Source: CAYUCJ01 sp049282265 (GTDB lineage Bacteria > Desulfobacterota > DSM-4660 > Desulfatiglandales > Desulfatiglandaceae). From it: 45,481 nt of DNA. Under the pieces are notes generated by a model, which ran no database searches, was not told where the DNA came from, and saw only the letters and a list, made by a program, of their open reading frames with translations. Below, piece by piece: positions 15,479 to 24,126 of the stretch. Numbering within the stretch: position 1 is the first letter of the stretch; each line of letters opens with the position of its first letter. The translations under genes and the position numbers were made by a program. The DNA lies in contig JBAPTR010000113.1 in NCBI GenBank assembly GCA_049282265.1, positions 1 through 45,481 of the forward strand, given 5' to 3'.

Positions 15479-18118
15479 CTATTTCCCCCACTCTTCCAGA
15501 CCGTCCCGGTCCACCTCATGCGCCTGGGCCGGTCTGACCTTCCGGTAGACCGCGAGCGGGCTCATTACTTTGTCATCGACCTTCAGGAGGTCATTCTTGA
15601 CGGAAATTCCGAAGAGCCTTTCGTTTTCCTCCAGGTGGGGAAGGATGAGCTTCCAGTCCGCTTCCTGGAGCGGCACAATCTCGCCGGCGTTGAGCTGTTG
15701 GACGTCCACCAGGTGCTGCGGGTCTCTCACATAGATGGCCCCGCCCGAGGCCAGCGAGAAGAGGTTGGAGCCGGGATAGGGTGTTGATTGAGGACGCAGA
15801 CGGCCCTCGTCGTCAAATTCCAGGCCGTTGAGGACCACAAATCCGCCCCCGTTGAAAGGATCTCCCGCCATGAAGGACTCGGCCAGGTAGTCCAGGCACG
15901 TTCCGTTGATGACCACGCGGGGCCTCCCCACGCCATTGATGAGGGGCCGGCCGGCCGCATTTCCCATCACGTAGACTTCGCCCCCCTTGGCCCCGTACAT
16001 GAACGTCTGCCCGGCATCGCCATAGACGACCATCTTCCCCGACTTCATGATCTGTCCAAGCTGATCCTGTGCATTGCCATGGACCACAATGGTGAGGCCG
16101 TCGATGCCCGAACCCAGGTAGTCACCGGAACTGCCGTAGAGATCAATTTTCACGCCGCCGGAGTCGGGTCCGAAGCCGCACCCGTGAAATCGCTGGCCGC
16201 GCAGGCCGAACACGATAAACTGCTTCCACCCGAGGCCGTAGGCATCGACCATGAGGCGGCTGTCGCAGTCATCGCCCTCGGGAGGGAAGAGGTCCGCATC
16301 GATGACCAGGACCTTTTCCAGGCCAACAGGGGCCCTGAGACCGTCTCTGGTCTCCCAGTCTATCAGACGATGGGCAGCCCCGTTTTTCTTCCCCCCTATA
16401 CCAGGGATTCCCCGGAGCATGGAATGCACAGCCTGGTTGACCAGTTGCAGAACGGACCTGCGCTTCTTGTCCTTGGTCGGGTAGCGCCGGTCCAGGAGCA
16501 CGGTGAGGATCTCTAGCGCCGCTGGAAGCTGTTTTTCGTCACCGGCGGCGGCATGCTTCAACCATTTGAGGCTCTTGAGCAAGGCTCCGTATCCAGGCTC
16601 TTCCATGACGCCCATGAGGCAGCCAAAACACAGAGACGTCTTCCCGGCCTCCAGAGCGCTTGAAAGGCCGGCGTGTATTTCCCCCATGTCTCCGACCGCC
16701 TCGTAGACCCGCCCGGGAACATAGGCCGCCCGGTCCTCCGGGATACGGATTTCACGACTGAACTTGTCCACGCAGGTGAGACGCCGCTCGACACCTTTCA
16801 CTCCCTTGCGATCCAGGTTGAAGACAAAGGCACCGCCGTCCGTGTGGCTTCCTCCCCTGGCGTTCCAGTAGCGATCCGCCACGGTTCCCACGCGGGGGTC
16901 TTCTTCGGACAGGCTCTTCAGTGTGGCATCAATGGCCTGTTTCTCAGAACAGACGAGGCCCACCTGCACCTCCCCTTCATGGAGGGCAAAGACCTGGGGC
17001 CTCAACATGGCCGTGTCCGTGATACCGATGAGTTGCAGCCGGTCGTTCTCTGTATCGTTTCTTGCCACGATAAAAAACCACGGCCCGTCAGGGGACCCGT
17101 GGATGTGCGTGGCCTGGATAGCGCGATAAACCTTCTGTTTCTCCGCCGGCAGCAAATCAAAATCACGCTCCATGGTGGGTGCCAGGGCCTCGATAACATG
17201 CTCAAGGGGATACCCGTAGGTGCGACTGTAAAGGTCGAACAGGAGAGCGGACACCTCCGTGTCGGTCAGGAACTGGGGATAGATATGGCTCTGTTTCAGG
17301 TATTCGGTCACCGAGTGGTAGTTGGCGAAATCTCCGTTGTGGACCAGGGCCTCATTGAGGCCGATAAAAGGGTGGGCCCCGCCCGGGTGCCACACGCGTC
17401 CCTTGGTGGGATAACGCTGGTGGGCTATCCAGACATGGGCCTTGAAATCGTCCAGTTCATAATACTGGACCACCTTTTCCGCGTATCCCACGATCTTCAA
17501 AATAAAGAAATTCCGGCCGTGGGACAACACAAAGGCGCGCTGTTTGCCCGCCGCGTCATAGTAGGTCTTGTTCAACCTGAAGCTGTTTTGATAGACAAAC
17601 TCGTCTTCGGCCTGCCGGTCAGTCAGTGCTTCCAGCCCATTTTTTTCAACAAAGGCCCTAAGGACTTCAGGTCTGACGCGGACCATGAAGCGCCACACTT
17701 CGGGAGGCTTGACATCCAGATCCGGAATATCACGATAGTCATCTATGTGAGCAAGTTTTCCAGAATAGTCCACGCGGAAATGGGGGGTGATGAAGCGGTC
17801 TTCGAGTTCGTCCTTTACCCCTTCTTCCAGCACGGCGATGTGGAGCAGGTAGTCCTCATCCAGGACTTCCCGGGAGACGCCCATGGCCTGGTGATCGAAC
17901 CCCATGGCCGCGATGCCGCCGCCGCGGCCGTTGCCCCGGTTGTGCATCTGCCTGGAGGGCTCGTAGATGTGCTTGCCCCTCACAGGGATGCTGCAGGCAA
18001 ACCCGGTAACGCCGCAGCCCCCTTCCGCCTCGGTTTCATAACGGAGTCTGGAGGGCAAATCCTCCACCATTTCCCTTCGGGAAGCTATCATTCTGCGAAC
18101 ACTCTCGATCTGATTCAT
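15479..18118 (-). CDS. Fused glutamine amidotransferase/GXGXG glutamate synthase subunit
   Basis: An 879-residue protein. Residues about 35-430 form an N-terminal-nucleophile glutamine amidotransferase domain of class II (Cys35 in GGCGVTGFA, HNRG near 59, IAHQRYPT and LVHNGD, which are GltB/PurF-type motifs). Cys35 is internal, so a 34-residue propeptide would have to be removed for activity. Residues about 620-800 carry the right-handed beta-helix GXGXG domain (repeated GSSGDYLGSG, GDAGQTFMYG, GGEVYVMGNAAG). In archaeal-type glutamate synthase these are separate subunits (GltB1, GltB3). Here they are fused. The FMN domain lies in the gene upstream. No GltD-type NADPH subunit is in the window, so ferredoxin is the likely electron donor. 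Confidence 0.85.
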   Translation of the reverse strand: MNQIESVRRMIASRREMVEDLPSRLRYETEAEGGCGVTGFACSIPVRGKHIYEPSRQMHNRGNGRGGGIAAMGFDHQAMGVSREVLDEDYLLHIAVLEEGVKDELEDRFITPHFRVDYSGKLAHIDDYRDIPDLDVKPPEVWRFMVRVRPEVLRAFVEKNGLEALTDRQAEDEFVYQNSFRLNKTYYDAAGKQRAFVLSHGRNFFILKIVGYAEKVVQYYELDDFKAHVWIAHQRYPTKGRVWHPGGAHPFIGLNEALVHNGDFANYHSVTEYLKQSHIYPQFLTDTEVSALLFDLYSRTYGYPLEHVIEALAPTMERDFDLLPAEKQKVYRAIQATHIHGSPDGPWFFIVARNDTENDRLQLIGITDTAMLRPQVFALHEGEVQVGLVCSEKQAIDATLKSLSEEDPRVGTVADRYWNARGGSHTDGGAFVFNLDRKGVKGVERRLTCVDKFSREIRIPEDRAAYVPGRVYEAVGDMGEIHAGLSSALEAGKTSLCFGCLMGVMEEPGYGALLKSLKWLKHAAAGDEKQLPAALEILTVLLDRRYPTKDKKRRSVLQLVNQAVHSMLRGIPGIGGKKNGAAHRLIDWETRDGLRAPVGLEKVLVIDADLFPPEGDDCDSRLMVDAYGLGWKQFIVFGLRGQRFHGCGFGPDSGGVKIDLYGSSGDYLGSGIDGLTIVVHGNAQDQLGQIMKSGKMVVYGDAGQTFMYGAKGGEVYVMGNAAGRPLINGVGRPRVVINGTCLDYLAESFMAGDPFNGGGFVVLNGLEFDDEGRLRPQSTPYPGSNLFSLASGGAIYVRDPQHLVDVQQLNAGEIVPLQEADWKLILPHLEENERLFGISVKNDLLKVDDKVMSPLAVYRKVRPAQAHEVDRDGLEEWGK

Positions 18119-18213
18119 AACTGAAACCCGCTGTTTTCTTCACTAAAATTTCCGGACAGGATAACAGGACCAACACAACAAGTTTTCATCAAGAAAACCC
18201 TAAGCCCTACGCC

Positions 18214-19716
18214 TCAGAATTTTGTTTTCATATAGTCCAGGTGGATCAGGCAATCGGTCCTGCCCACCAGATCCTGGACACTCTTCATCCCCAGCCTCTT
18301 CAAAAGGCGCGTCAGCTCTTTGGTCCAGGCCAGATACATGTTGATGATACGCTGGCTCCCCCAATCCTGATCCACCTGGCCTTCCAGTTCCGGATCGGTT
18401 GTGGCAATACCGCGAGCGCAGCCCCTGCCACTCTCACAGTTGTGACACCTGACGCACTCCAGCGCCACCAGGTCCGCCGTGCCGATGCAGACCCCGTCGG
18501 CGCCCAGGGCTATGATCTTGGCGATGTCATGTGGTGTCCTGAGGCCCCCGCTCGCGATCACCGTTATCTTGTCCCTGACCCCTTCTTCCCGAAGAAAACG
18601 GTGGACCTTGGGAACGGCATATTCAATGGGCATGGCGATGTTTTTCTTGGCGATTTCCGGAGCAGCTCCAGTGCCTCCATAGCTGCCGTCCAGGTGAATG
18701 ATATGGGCGCCCGCATAGTAGCTGCCCACGGCCACCATGTCCACGTCCGTGGGCGTTGAAACCTTTACGGACACCAGGGCCTTCGGGTTCATTGCCTTGA
18801 TCCAGTCCACATGCTTCTTGTGGTCTTCTACCGAGTAGACACTGTGGAAAGGAAAAGGCGAAAACAGGGGGTATCCCACCACGGCTTCGCGCATGCGTGC
18901 CACACTGGGTGTGACCTTGTCGCCCAGCAAATGACCGCCAAGTCCGGGCTTTGCTCCTTGGGCGTATTTGAACTCGACGATTTTCACACGTTGAATGGTC
19001 TCTTCCCTTACCCCGAAGAGCCCTGTCGCCACCTGGGTAATCATGTGATCGCTGTAGGGTTCCAGTTCATCGGGGAATCCCCCTTCGCCGGTGCAGCAGA
19101 ACGTTCCCAGGGCCTTGGCCGCCCGAACACGGCTGAGTATGGTGTGGATGCTGACGGAACCGTAGGACATTCCTCCACCATAAAAGGGCAATCGGATTCT
19201 GACACGATGAGCCCCGTCATTCCGCCTGTTCAGATCCAGGGACAAGTCCACCTCTTGATGATTTGTCTCCGGAGCCGACCCGGGTTCGGCCTTGGGCAGA
19301 ACCATGCGCAACTTGTCAAATCCCCCGCCGGAATTCCCGGTCCTGTACTCAAGTCCGGCGGCCGGCACCCGGCCAAACTCGGCCATATGCCAGTTGCTTG
19401 CCAGGAGGTCCGCCGTCCAACGGAAATCGCCCAGGGCATCGAAGTCCTGGTTCCGCTTCAGGGAAAGGGCCTTTTCCGGGCAGGCCTTGTGACACGGATC
19501 AGGACAATCTGGCCCCATGCAGCGGTAGGCGTTCTTGATAAGGACCATGCCCCGTTTGGCCACATGAACCCCGTGCCGGCATATCTCAACACACTTTCCA
19601 CAAGCAGTACAATCAGGGGTCCTGTGCAGCCGGTACTTCCCAATGGGGTTTTTGAATCGGGAGGGTGTTTCCCTTACTTCCGGAAATTTGTCATCGTTCA
19701 TGCTACTCAAGCTCAT
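18214..19716 (-). CDS. Ferredoxin-FMN glutamate synthase core subunit
   Basis: A 500-residue archaeal-type GltB2. An N-terminal ferredoxin segment with two cysteine clusters (CTACGKCVEIC near 36-46, CMGPDCPDPCHKACP near 65-80) precedes the FMN-binding synthase barrel. That barrel shows GAKPGLGGHLLGDKV near 253, LDGSYGGTGAAPEIAKKN near 330 and ASGGLRTPHDIAKIIALGADGV near 378. The [3Fe-4S] cluster motif CVRCHNCESGRGC is near 410. This subunit makes glutamate from 2-oxoglutarate and ammonia delivered by the amidotransferase domain next door. The ATG at 19716 follows GGAGGGAT and overlaps the upstream gene by 14 bases. Confidence 0.88.
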   Translation of the reverse strand: MSLSSMNDDKFPEVRETPSRFKNPIGKYRLHRTPDCTACGKCVEICRHGVHVAKRGMVLIKNAYRCMGPDCPDPCHKACPEKALSLKRNQDFDALGDFRWTADLLASNWHMAEFGRVPAAGLEYRTGNSGGGFDKLRMVLPKAEPGSAPETNHQEVDLSLDLNRRNDGAHRVRIRLPFYGGGMSYGSVSIHTILSRVRAAKALGTFCCTGEGGFPDELEPYSDHMITQVATGLFGVREETIQRVKIVEFKYAQGAKPGLGGHLLGDKVTPSVARMREAVVGYPLFSPFPFHSVYSVEDHKKHVDWIKAMNPKALVSVKVSTPTDVDMVAVGSYYAGAHIIHLDGSYGGTGAAPEIAKKNIAMPIEYAVPKVHRFLREEGVRDKITVIASGGLRTPHDIAKIIALGADGVCIGTADLVALECVRCHNCESGRGCARGIATTDPELEGQVDQDWGSQRIINMYLAWTKELTRLLKRLGMKSVQDLVGRTDCLIHLDYMKTKF

Positions 19717-21100
19717 ATCCCTCCTTCAGCTCTCCCAGGGTCCCGAATGTATTCTCGTCCAGGTCTTCAAAAAACATGGCCCGGCCCACCTCACCGCGAA
19801 TGCGGCGCGCGTCCCTGATGCCCATGGCCCCCATGACCTCAAGGAGTTGATTGTGCCACGCACCGAGGAGATTGATGGTGCGAAGCGCCACCCAATCCCG
19901 GGGGGCCTCTTCTATGCTTACCGGACAGGGAAGCCCCTTGGTACACCGTCGACACATGCGGCATTCCAGGGCGATCAATAGGGGAAAATCAACGTACACG
20001 GCATCAGCGCCGCAGATCATGGCCTTTGCCACGTGCTCCGCCATGGCCAGACCGCCGCTGGCCAGGACAGTGACGCGCTCCCGAAGATTGGCATCCACCA
20101 GTCTTCGGTGTACCGCCAGGATCCCCTCCTTGAGGGTCAGCGTATCATCGTCCAAATAGGTGCCTTTCATGCTTCCCGCAATATGAAGCACGAAAGCGCC
20201 GGCCTTTACCTGTTCCATGGCCCTCTCCTCGATACCCTTTGTGAGGGGGAGTCGGACGATCATCATGGCGTCGCGACGTATCTTCCGGTTGATGGCGGAG
20301 AGGTCAGGCGTGGAATCGGTTGCGGTGCATTCCACGAAGGGGAAATCCCCGCTCAGGTCGCCGACCCGCCCCATACCGTCATCCAGAAAAGGAATGAGGG
20401 ATCTCGAAAGACCGTTCATTTCCGGCCCTAATCTGTCCTTCGGGAGCGCCAGCAGGGTTCCCAACCGTTCTGCCGCTGCTCCCCAGCCTTTCACTGTCTC
20501 GTCCGTGATGGATCCAAAGGAGGGCACTTTCATGATGATGGGAAGGGGGATGTCCATGATCCGGATACCCTCTCCGCGCCATCGACCTTCCTCGTCCACG
20601 GAGAGACACACGGGCTTTCTGCCAATGTCCACTGCCGTACTGATATACTCTCTTCCATGGATCCCATCCCTGGTGGGCCTGACGATCTCGGACATGTCCG
20701 TCCACATGGAGTCAAACCCTGCGCCGCTGAAGGGTCCCGGATACCCAGCACCTGAAACGGGAATCTTCCCCGTCTCCGCCTGATACCAGAGCCTGGCGAT
20801 GATGTTGGGTGACCAGTATTCGTCTCCTAACTCCTTGAATTCCGGGCTTATGGATTTGTGAATGAGTTCCTTCGGGCAACTCTGGATACACCTGAAGCAG
20901 TTCATACACTCGTTGTCTATGGAATCAATCATCTGACGGGGGTGAAGACCCCGATGGGCGTAGACATTGTAGATACAGCGTGTTTTTACGCACACGGCAC
21001 ACTTGAGACACCCCTCCTCCCAGGCGATAACGCCGGACTTGGTAACAGGCTCAAAGCGGTGAGGGACGGGCCTCGTGTCTATAACATATTTTGCCGGCAT
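19703..21100 (-). CDS. Divergent GltB2-like ferredoxin/FMN-domain protein
   Basis: A 465-residue relative of the neighbouring glutamate synthase core. It has two N-terminal cysteine clusters (CLKCAVCVKTRC near 31-42, CMNCFRCIQSC near 65-75) and a C-terminal LASGGLAMAEHVAKAMICGADAVYVDF with CRMCRRCTKGLPC, the counterpart of the FMN barrel end and third cluster. The AKPGxGG and GGTGAAP motifs that bind 2-oxoglutarate/FMN in the true synthase are missing. It may be an electron-transfer or regulatory paralogue. The function is unknown. It starts 12 bases after metF and is co-transcribed. Confidence 0.75.
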   Translation of the reverse strand: MPAKYVIDTRPVPHRFEPVTKSGVIAWEEGCLKCAVCVKTRCIYNVYAHRGLHPRQMIDSIDNECMNCFRCIQSCPKELIHKSISPEFKELGDEYWSPNIIARLWYQAETGKIPVSGAGYPGPFSGAGFDSMWTDMSEIVRPTRDGIHGREYISTAVDIGRKPVCLSVDEEGRWRGEGIRIMDIPLPIIMKVPSFGSITDETVKGWGAAAERLGTLLALPKDRLGPEMNGLSRSLIPFLDDGMGRVGDLSGDFPFVECTATDSTPDLSAINRKIRRDAMMIVRLPLTKGIEERAMEQVKAGAFVLHIAGSMKGTYLDDDTLTLKEGILAVHRRLVDANLRERVTVLASGGLAMAEHVAKAMICGADAVYVDFPLLIALECRMCRRCTKGLPCPVSIEEAPRDWVALRTINLLGAWHNQLLEVMGAMGIRDARRIRGEVGRAMFFEDLDENTFGTLGELKEGYELE

Positions 21101-21112
21101 GTGACCTTCCCC

Positions 21113-22045
21113 CTATGCCTGATCGGTGTCGGGTCTCGGAAACAGGCCCGCACCCTCCACGATGTCCGCAACGGCTTCTTCCCATTCAATGGCCATAATG
21201 TGGACTCCCCTGACATCGGAAATGTCTCTTAACCGCTCTATGGTCTCCACACAGATCTTGATGCCCTCGTCTCTTTGTTTCTCCTTGGGCACCCCCTCCA
21301 TCCTCTTGATCAGCGCGTCGGGAATATCCATTCCGGAGACCTTGTTTTTCATATATCTGGCCATTCCCGGAGACTTTAGAGGTGTCACCCCGCCCAGGAT
21401 GCAGGCCCTTTCCGTGAATCCACGATCCCTGGCCATGGCCAGCCAGGCCTCAAACCGCTCGAGGTTGTAGATACACTGGGTCTGGATAAAATCGGCCCCG
21501 GCCCGTATTTTTTTTCCAAGCCTGACGGCCCTAAAGGCTAAGGGATCTCCAAAGGGATTGGCTGCCGCACCGATAAACAGATCGGGTGGGACGGCCAGGG
21601 TCTCGCCGCCCAGGATGACTCCGCCGTCCCTCATGTTTCTCACCACCTCAACAAACTGGATGGAATCGAGATCAAAGACCCCGGCCGCCTGGGGTTGATT
21701 TCCGAAACACTGGTGATCTCCTGAGAGGCACAGGACATTCCGGATGCCCAGGGCCGAGGCCCCGAGGATGTCGGATTGAAGTGCGATACGATTTCGGTCC
21801 CTCACCACCATCTGCAGTACGGGGTCCAGCCCGGCGCCCTTTAAGAGGGCACATGCGGCAAGACTGGACATCCGGACAATGGCCGTCTGGTTATCGGTGA
21901 CATTCACGGCGTCCACGTACCCTTTCAGCTTTTCCGCCTTTTGGAGAACGACGTCCGGGTCCGCCCCTTTCGGCGGTCCGCATTCAGCGGTTACGGCAAA
22001 CTCCCCTGCTTCGAGAACTCTTTTTAACCGGCTCGCGTCTTTCAC
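21113..22045 (-). CDS. metF: Methylenetetrahydrofolate reductase catalytic subunit
   Basis: A 310-residue FAD-dependent methylene-tetrahydrofolate reductase. It reduces CH2-THF to CH3-THF in the methyl branch of the Wood-Ljungdahl pathway or for methionine synthesis. The MetF barrel is recognisable from FAVTAECGPPKGADP at the start, VNVTDNQTA near 48, VLCLSGDH near 103 and FIQTQCIYNLERF near 185. The start is GTG at 22045 with GGGAGG upstream, overlapping the metV stop (GTGA). Together with MetV and an MvhD-like protein it forms the type of complex seen in acetogens and other anaerobes. Confidence 0.92.
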   Translation of the reverse strand: MKDASRLKRVLEAGEFAVTAECGPPKGADPDVVLQKAEKLKGYVDAVNVTDNQTAIVRMSSLAACALLKGAGLDPVLQMVVRDRNRIALQSDILGASALGIRNVLCLSGDHQCFGNQPQAAGVFDLDSIQFVEVVRNMRDGGVILGGETLAVPPDLFIGAAANPFGDPLAFRAVRLGKKIRAGADFIQTQCIYNLERFEAWLAMARDRGFTERACILGGVTPLKSPGMARYMKNKVSGMDIPDALIKRMEGVPKEKQRDEGIKICVETIERLRDISDVRGVHIMAIEWEEAVADIVEGAGLFPRPDTDQA

Positions 22046-22710
22046 TTTTGCTGATCCTCCCTTATGATCTTTCGGGGGCCCCTCCCCTGCTTCAATGACC
22101 AGTCCTTTGGCGGGTATATCATCTCCAGCCGCTCAAGCGCCCCCAACTTTTCCAGGCGGTCTATGATCAATTGCCAGGCGCAGGGTATATCGGGGTCCAC
22201 TTCACACCGGCCATCCATGGAACCGCCGCACGGTCCGTTGAGCAGGTGTTTGGAACAGCGGGCAAGGGGACAAACACCACCAAAATAGTAGAGCATGCAG
22301 TCCCCGCAACCGAGGCAGGACTCCGTCCAGTAGCCCTGGTCTTTGGTCTCCCCCATGAATTCCGTGTTCAGGCCGGGAATAACGGGCACTTCCGGGTACA
22401 TGTCAGCCACCGATTGCACGCCTGCCCCGCATCCCAGAGAAAGCACGGCATCGTAGGTATCGATGACATCGTCCAGAAGCAGGACGAATTCCTTGACACA
22501 CTGGCGATCCAGGGTCATTTCCTCAATGAGGACCTCTTCCCCGTGCATCTTGGCGGCCATTCGCAGGGTCGAGGCCAGCATGGCAGTCTCCTTCTGACCG
22601 CCTGCGGCACATTCGGCCACGCAGGAGCCGCAGCCCACGACCAGGATCCGCCTATAGGGGGCGATCATCTCCCTTATTTCATCAATGGGCTTTTGTTCGG
22701 CTGTGATCAT
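22042..22710 (-). CDS. metV: MetV, zinc/iron-sulfur partner of MetF
   Basis: A 222-residue MetV-type protein, the accessory subunit that is needed for MetF activity in anaerobes such as acetogens. Residues 20-140 hold a Rossmann-like domain with VVGCGSCVAECAAGG near 24. The C-terminal part has a cysteine-rich metal site (ESCLGCGDCMLYYFGGVCPLARC near 131-153, GPCGGSMDGRCE near 158). It overlaps mvhD (ATGA) and metF (GTGA), so the three are translationally coupled. Electrons likely reach MetF through this subunit. Confidence 0.9.
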   Translation of the reverse strand: MITAEQKPIDEIREMIAPYRRILVVGCGSCVAECAAGGQKETAMLASTLRMAAKMHGEEVLIEEMTLDRQCVKEFVLLLDDVIDTYDAVLSLGCGAGVQSVADMYPEVPVIPGLNTEFMGETKDQGYWTESCLGCGDCMLYYFGGVCPLARCSKHLLNGPCGGSMDGRCEVDPDIPCAWQLIIDRLEKLGALERLEMIYPPKDWSLKQGRGPRKIIREDQQK

Positions 22711-23174
22711 TGGTTTTTCTCCTCGTCTGGAATTTCGTCATATTGGCAAGGCTGACATCCCTGATGGTGCACCGGGGACGGAGTCATCTTAAAAATGCTT
22801 TCCATCAACACCTCGACCTGCTCGGGGAGGCCTTTTGGAGCCTCCCTGGACCCCATAACCATTCCCACCCGTTCGGGTTCGAGTCCGATGCTCCTGATAA
22901 TGGCCCGAGTCCTTTCCATCCTCTTCCCTGCCCTCCGGTTTCCCTCAAAGTTTCTGCAGGCCCCTTCGGGACAGGTGATGACATAGGCGGCATCTGCAAA
23001 TTCCTCCAGGGCCCTCAACAGATGGATGGGGTCCAGCCTTCCGCTGCATGGGATGGGGAAAAGGCGAAGGGATCCGCCATATTTCTTCTCCAGCGACTGT
23101 CTTTCCTGTTTTCTGCCATCGGGTACGTTCTGGCAGTAGAAGAGGGCGAGAACCGGTTTCCGATTATTGGTCAT
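22707..23174 (-). CDS. mvhD: MvhD/FrhD-type hydrogenase iron-sulfur subunit
   Basis: A 155-residue MvhD-like [2Fe-2S] protein, which in methanogens and acetogens passes electrons between a hydrogenase or formate dehydrogenase and HdrA. Visible cysteines are Cys14, Cys43 in PCSGRLDP, and Cys68 and Cys73 in TCPEGACR, all typical of the family. The usual second Cys of the first motif is missing (FYCQNVPD). The ATG at 23174 is the first credible start. An upstream extension of the frame would run through the leader terminator. No HdrA is in the window, so the partner here may be MetV or the FMN proteins, by inference. Confidence 0.8.
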   Translation of the reverse strand: MTNNRKPVLALFYCQNVPDGRKQERQSLEKKYGGSLRLFPIPCSGRLDPIHLLRALEEFADAAYVITCPEGACRNFEGNRRAGKRMERTRAIIRSIGLEPERVGMVMGSREAPKGLPEQVEVLMESIFKMTPSPVHHQGCQPCQYDEIPDEEKNQ

Positions 23175-23272
23175 TTTTGATGCAGGTCCTTTCCGGGAAA
23201 TATGGGGGACACCCTGTCTAACCCTGGATTCTCTTTGGCAAACGCTTCTGAGTTCCTTGAACAGGACTGGGC

Positions 23273-23309
23273 AAAAAAAAACGTCTGTACCAGCAAATGG
23301 ATACAAACG
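23273..23309 (-). terminator. Intrinsic terminator in the mvhD leader
   Basis: On the minus strand 23309-23302 pairs with 23289-23282, and CCA (23300-23298) pairs with TGG (23292-23290) around loop TTTGC. That is an 11-bp stem with one bulged T and one G-T wobble. It is followed by nine T (23281-23273). The 5' arm is shared with the P2 hairpin (23299-23323), so the two structures exclude each other. Confidence 0.88.
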
Positions 23310-23361
23310 CCTTTGTCTTAACCCATGTTTAACAAAAAACTTCCGCACGCCATTGTGCGAA
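23299..23361 (-). promoter_or_regulatory. Candidate ANTAR dual-hexaloop leader element
   Basis: P1 pairs GCAC (23358-23355) with GTGC (23348-23345), plus TTC/GAA below a bulged G. Its loop is AATGGC (23354-23349). P2 pairs 23323-23315 with 23308-23299, with one mismatch and one bulge. Its loop is AAAGGC (23314-23309). Both hexaloops have A at position 1 and G at position 4, the known requirement for ANTAR RNA binding. The P2 3' arm lies inside the terminator 5' arm, so binding would antiterminate. The ANTAR gene ends 55 bases upstream of P1. Structures were found by eye. Confidence 0.7.
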
Positions 23362-23374
23362 CAATTTGGTTATT

Positions 23375-23402
23375 ATCCTATCACACCTGAATGATTAGTC
23401 AA
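23375..23402 (-). promoter_or_regulatory. Candidate promoter of the mvhD operon
   Basis: On the minus strand TTGACT (23402-23397) and TAGGAT (23380-23375) are 16 bases apart. GATAAT, three bases on, is an alternative -10. Transcription would start just before hairpin P1 and give a leader of about 190 bases. Confidence 0.55.
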
Positions 23403-23415
23403 GGCAAAAAGTTCT

Positions 23416-24126
23416 CTACAATTCCTCAGAGAGGAGGATGGCCTCGGCAACCTGGCGCATGGACTTGCGGGAATCCATGCTTTTCTTCTGGATCCAACGG
23501 TAGGCCTCCTCGCCGCCGGCATGGAGCCGCTGCATGATGATCTCCTTGGCGCGCTCCACCAACTTCCGGGTCTCCAGTTCTTCCTGGATCACCTTGGATT
23601 TCACCATAAGTTCCGTGTTCATGATAGCGACCGCCGCCTGGTTGGCGACAGCCGTAAGCATGTTTATCTCGGTCTGGGAAAAGGCGTGGGGCTCTGATGT
23701 AAAACAATTGATAACCCCGATAACCTTTCCGTCCTTGGCCTGGAGTGGCACACCGAGCATGGAAACCAGCCCCAGTTTCTTGGCCATCTCCTTTTCCTTG
23801 AACCGGGGCTCTTTGTTGACGTCTTTGATGATGAGGGGTTCATTTTTTGTCGCCACAAAACCCACGACGCCCTCCTCCTTTGTCAGTGAGCGGTCCTTCA
23901 CATATTCCGGGTCAATGGCCTGTGTGGCTTTCAGCCGGATCCTTTCGGGGCTTGCACTCGAATCAACCAACCACAAGGAACAGATCTCCACACCCGTCAC
24001 TTTGGCGGTGACCATTACAATAAGCTTAAGGATATCTTCGAGATAGAGATCCGAAGTAATGGCCCGGCTGATATCGGTGATGGCCTTGATGTATTTTCCA
24101 TAGGTCTCAGACTGAATTTCTTCCAT
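23416..24126 (-). CDS. GAF-ANTAR transcription antiterminator
   Basis: A 236-residue protein. Residues about 15-170 form a GAF sensory domain (ISRAITSDLYLEDILKLIV, then the LGVPLQAKDGKVIGVINCF and TAVANQAAVAI stretch). Residues about 178-236 form an ANTAR domain, the three-helix RNA-binding module that stabilises dual hexaloop hairpins to prevent termination (LVERAKEIIMQRL through SMRQVAEAILLSEEL). It overlaps the glnE stop by 20 bases, so it is co-transcribed with a nitrogen-control gene. It also sits just upstream of a matching leader in front of mvhD-metVF. The signal sensed by the GAF domain is unknown. Confidence 0.88.
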   Translation of the reverse strand: MEEIQSETYGKYIKAITDISRAITSDLYLEDILKLIVMVTAKVTGVEICSLWLVDSSASPERIRLKATQAIDPEYVKDRSLTKEEGVVGFVATKNEPLIIKDVNKEPRFKEKEMAKKLGLVSMLGVPLQAKDGKVIGVINCFTSEPHAFSQTEINMLTAVANQAAVAIMNTELMVKSKVIQEELETRKLVERAKEIIMQRLHAGGEEAYRWIQKKSMDSRKSMRQVAEAILLSEEL

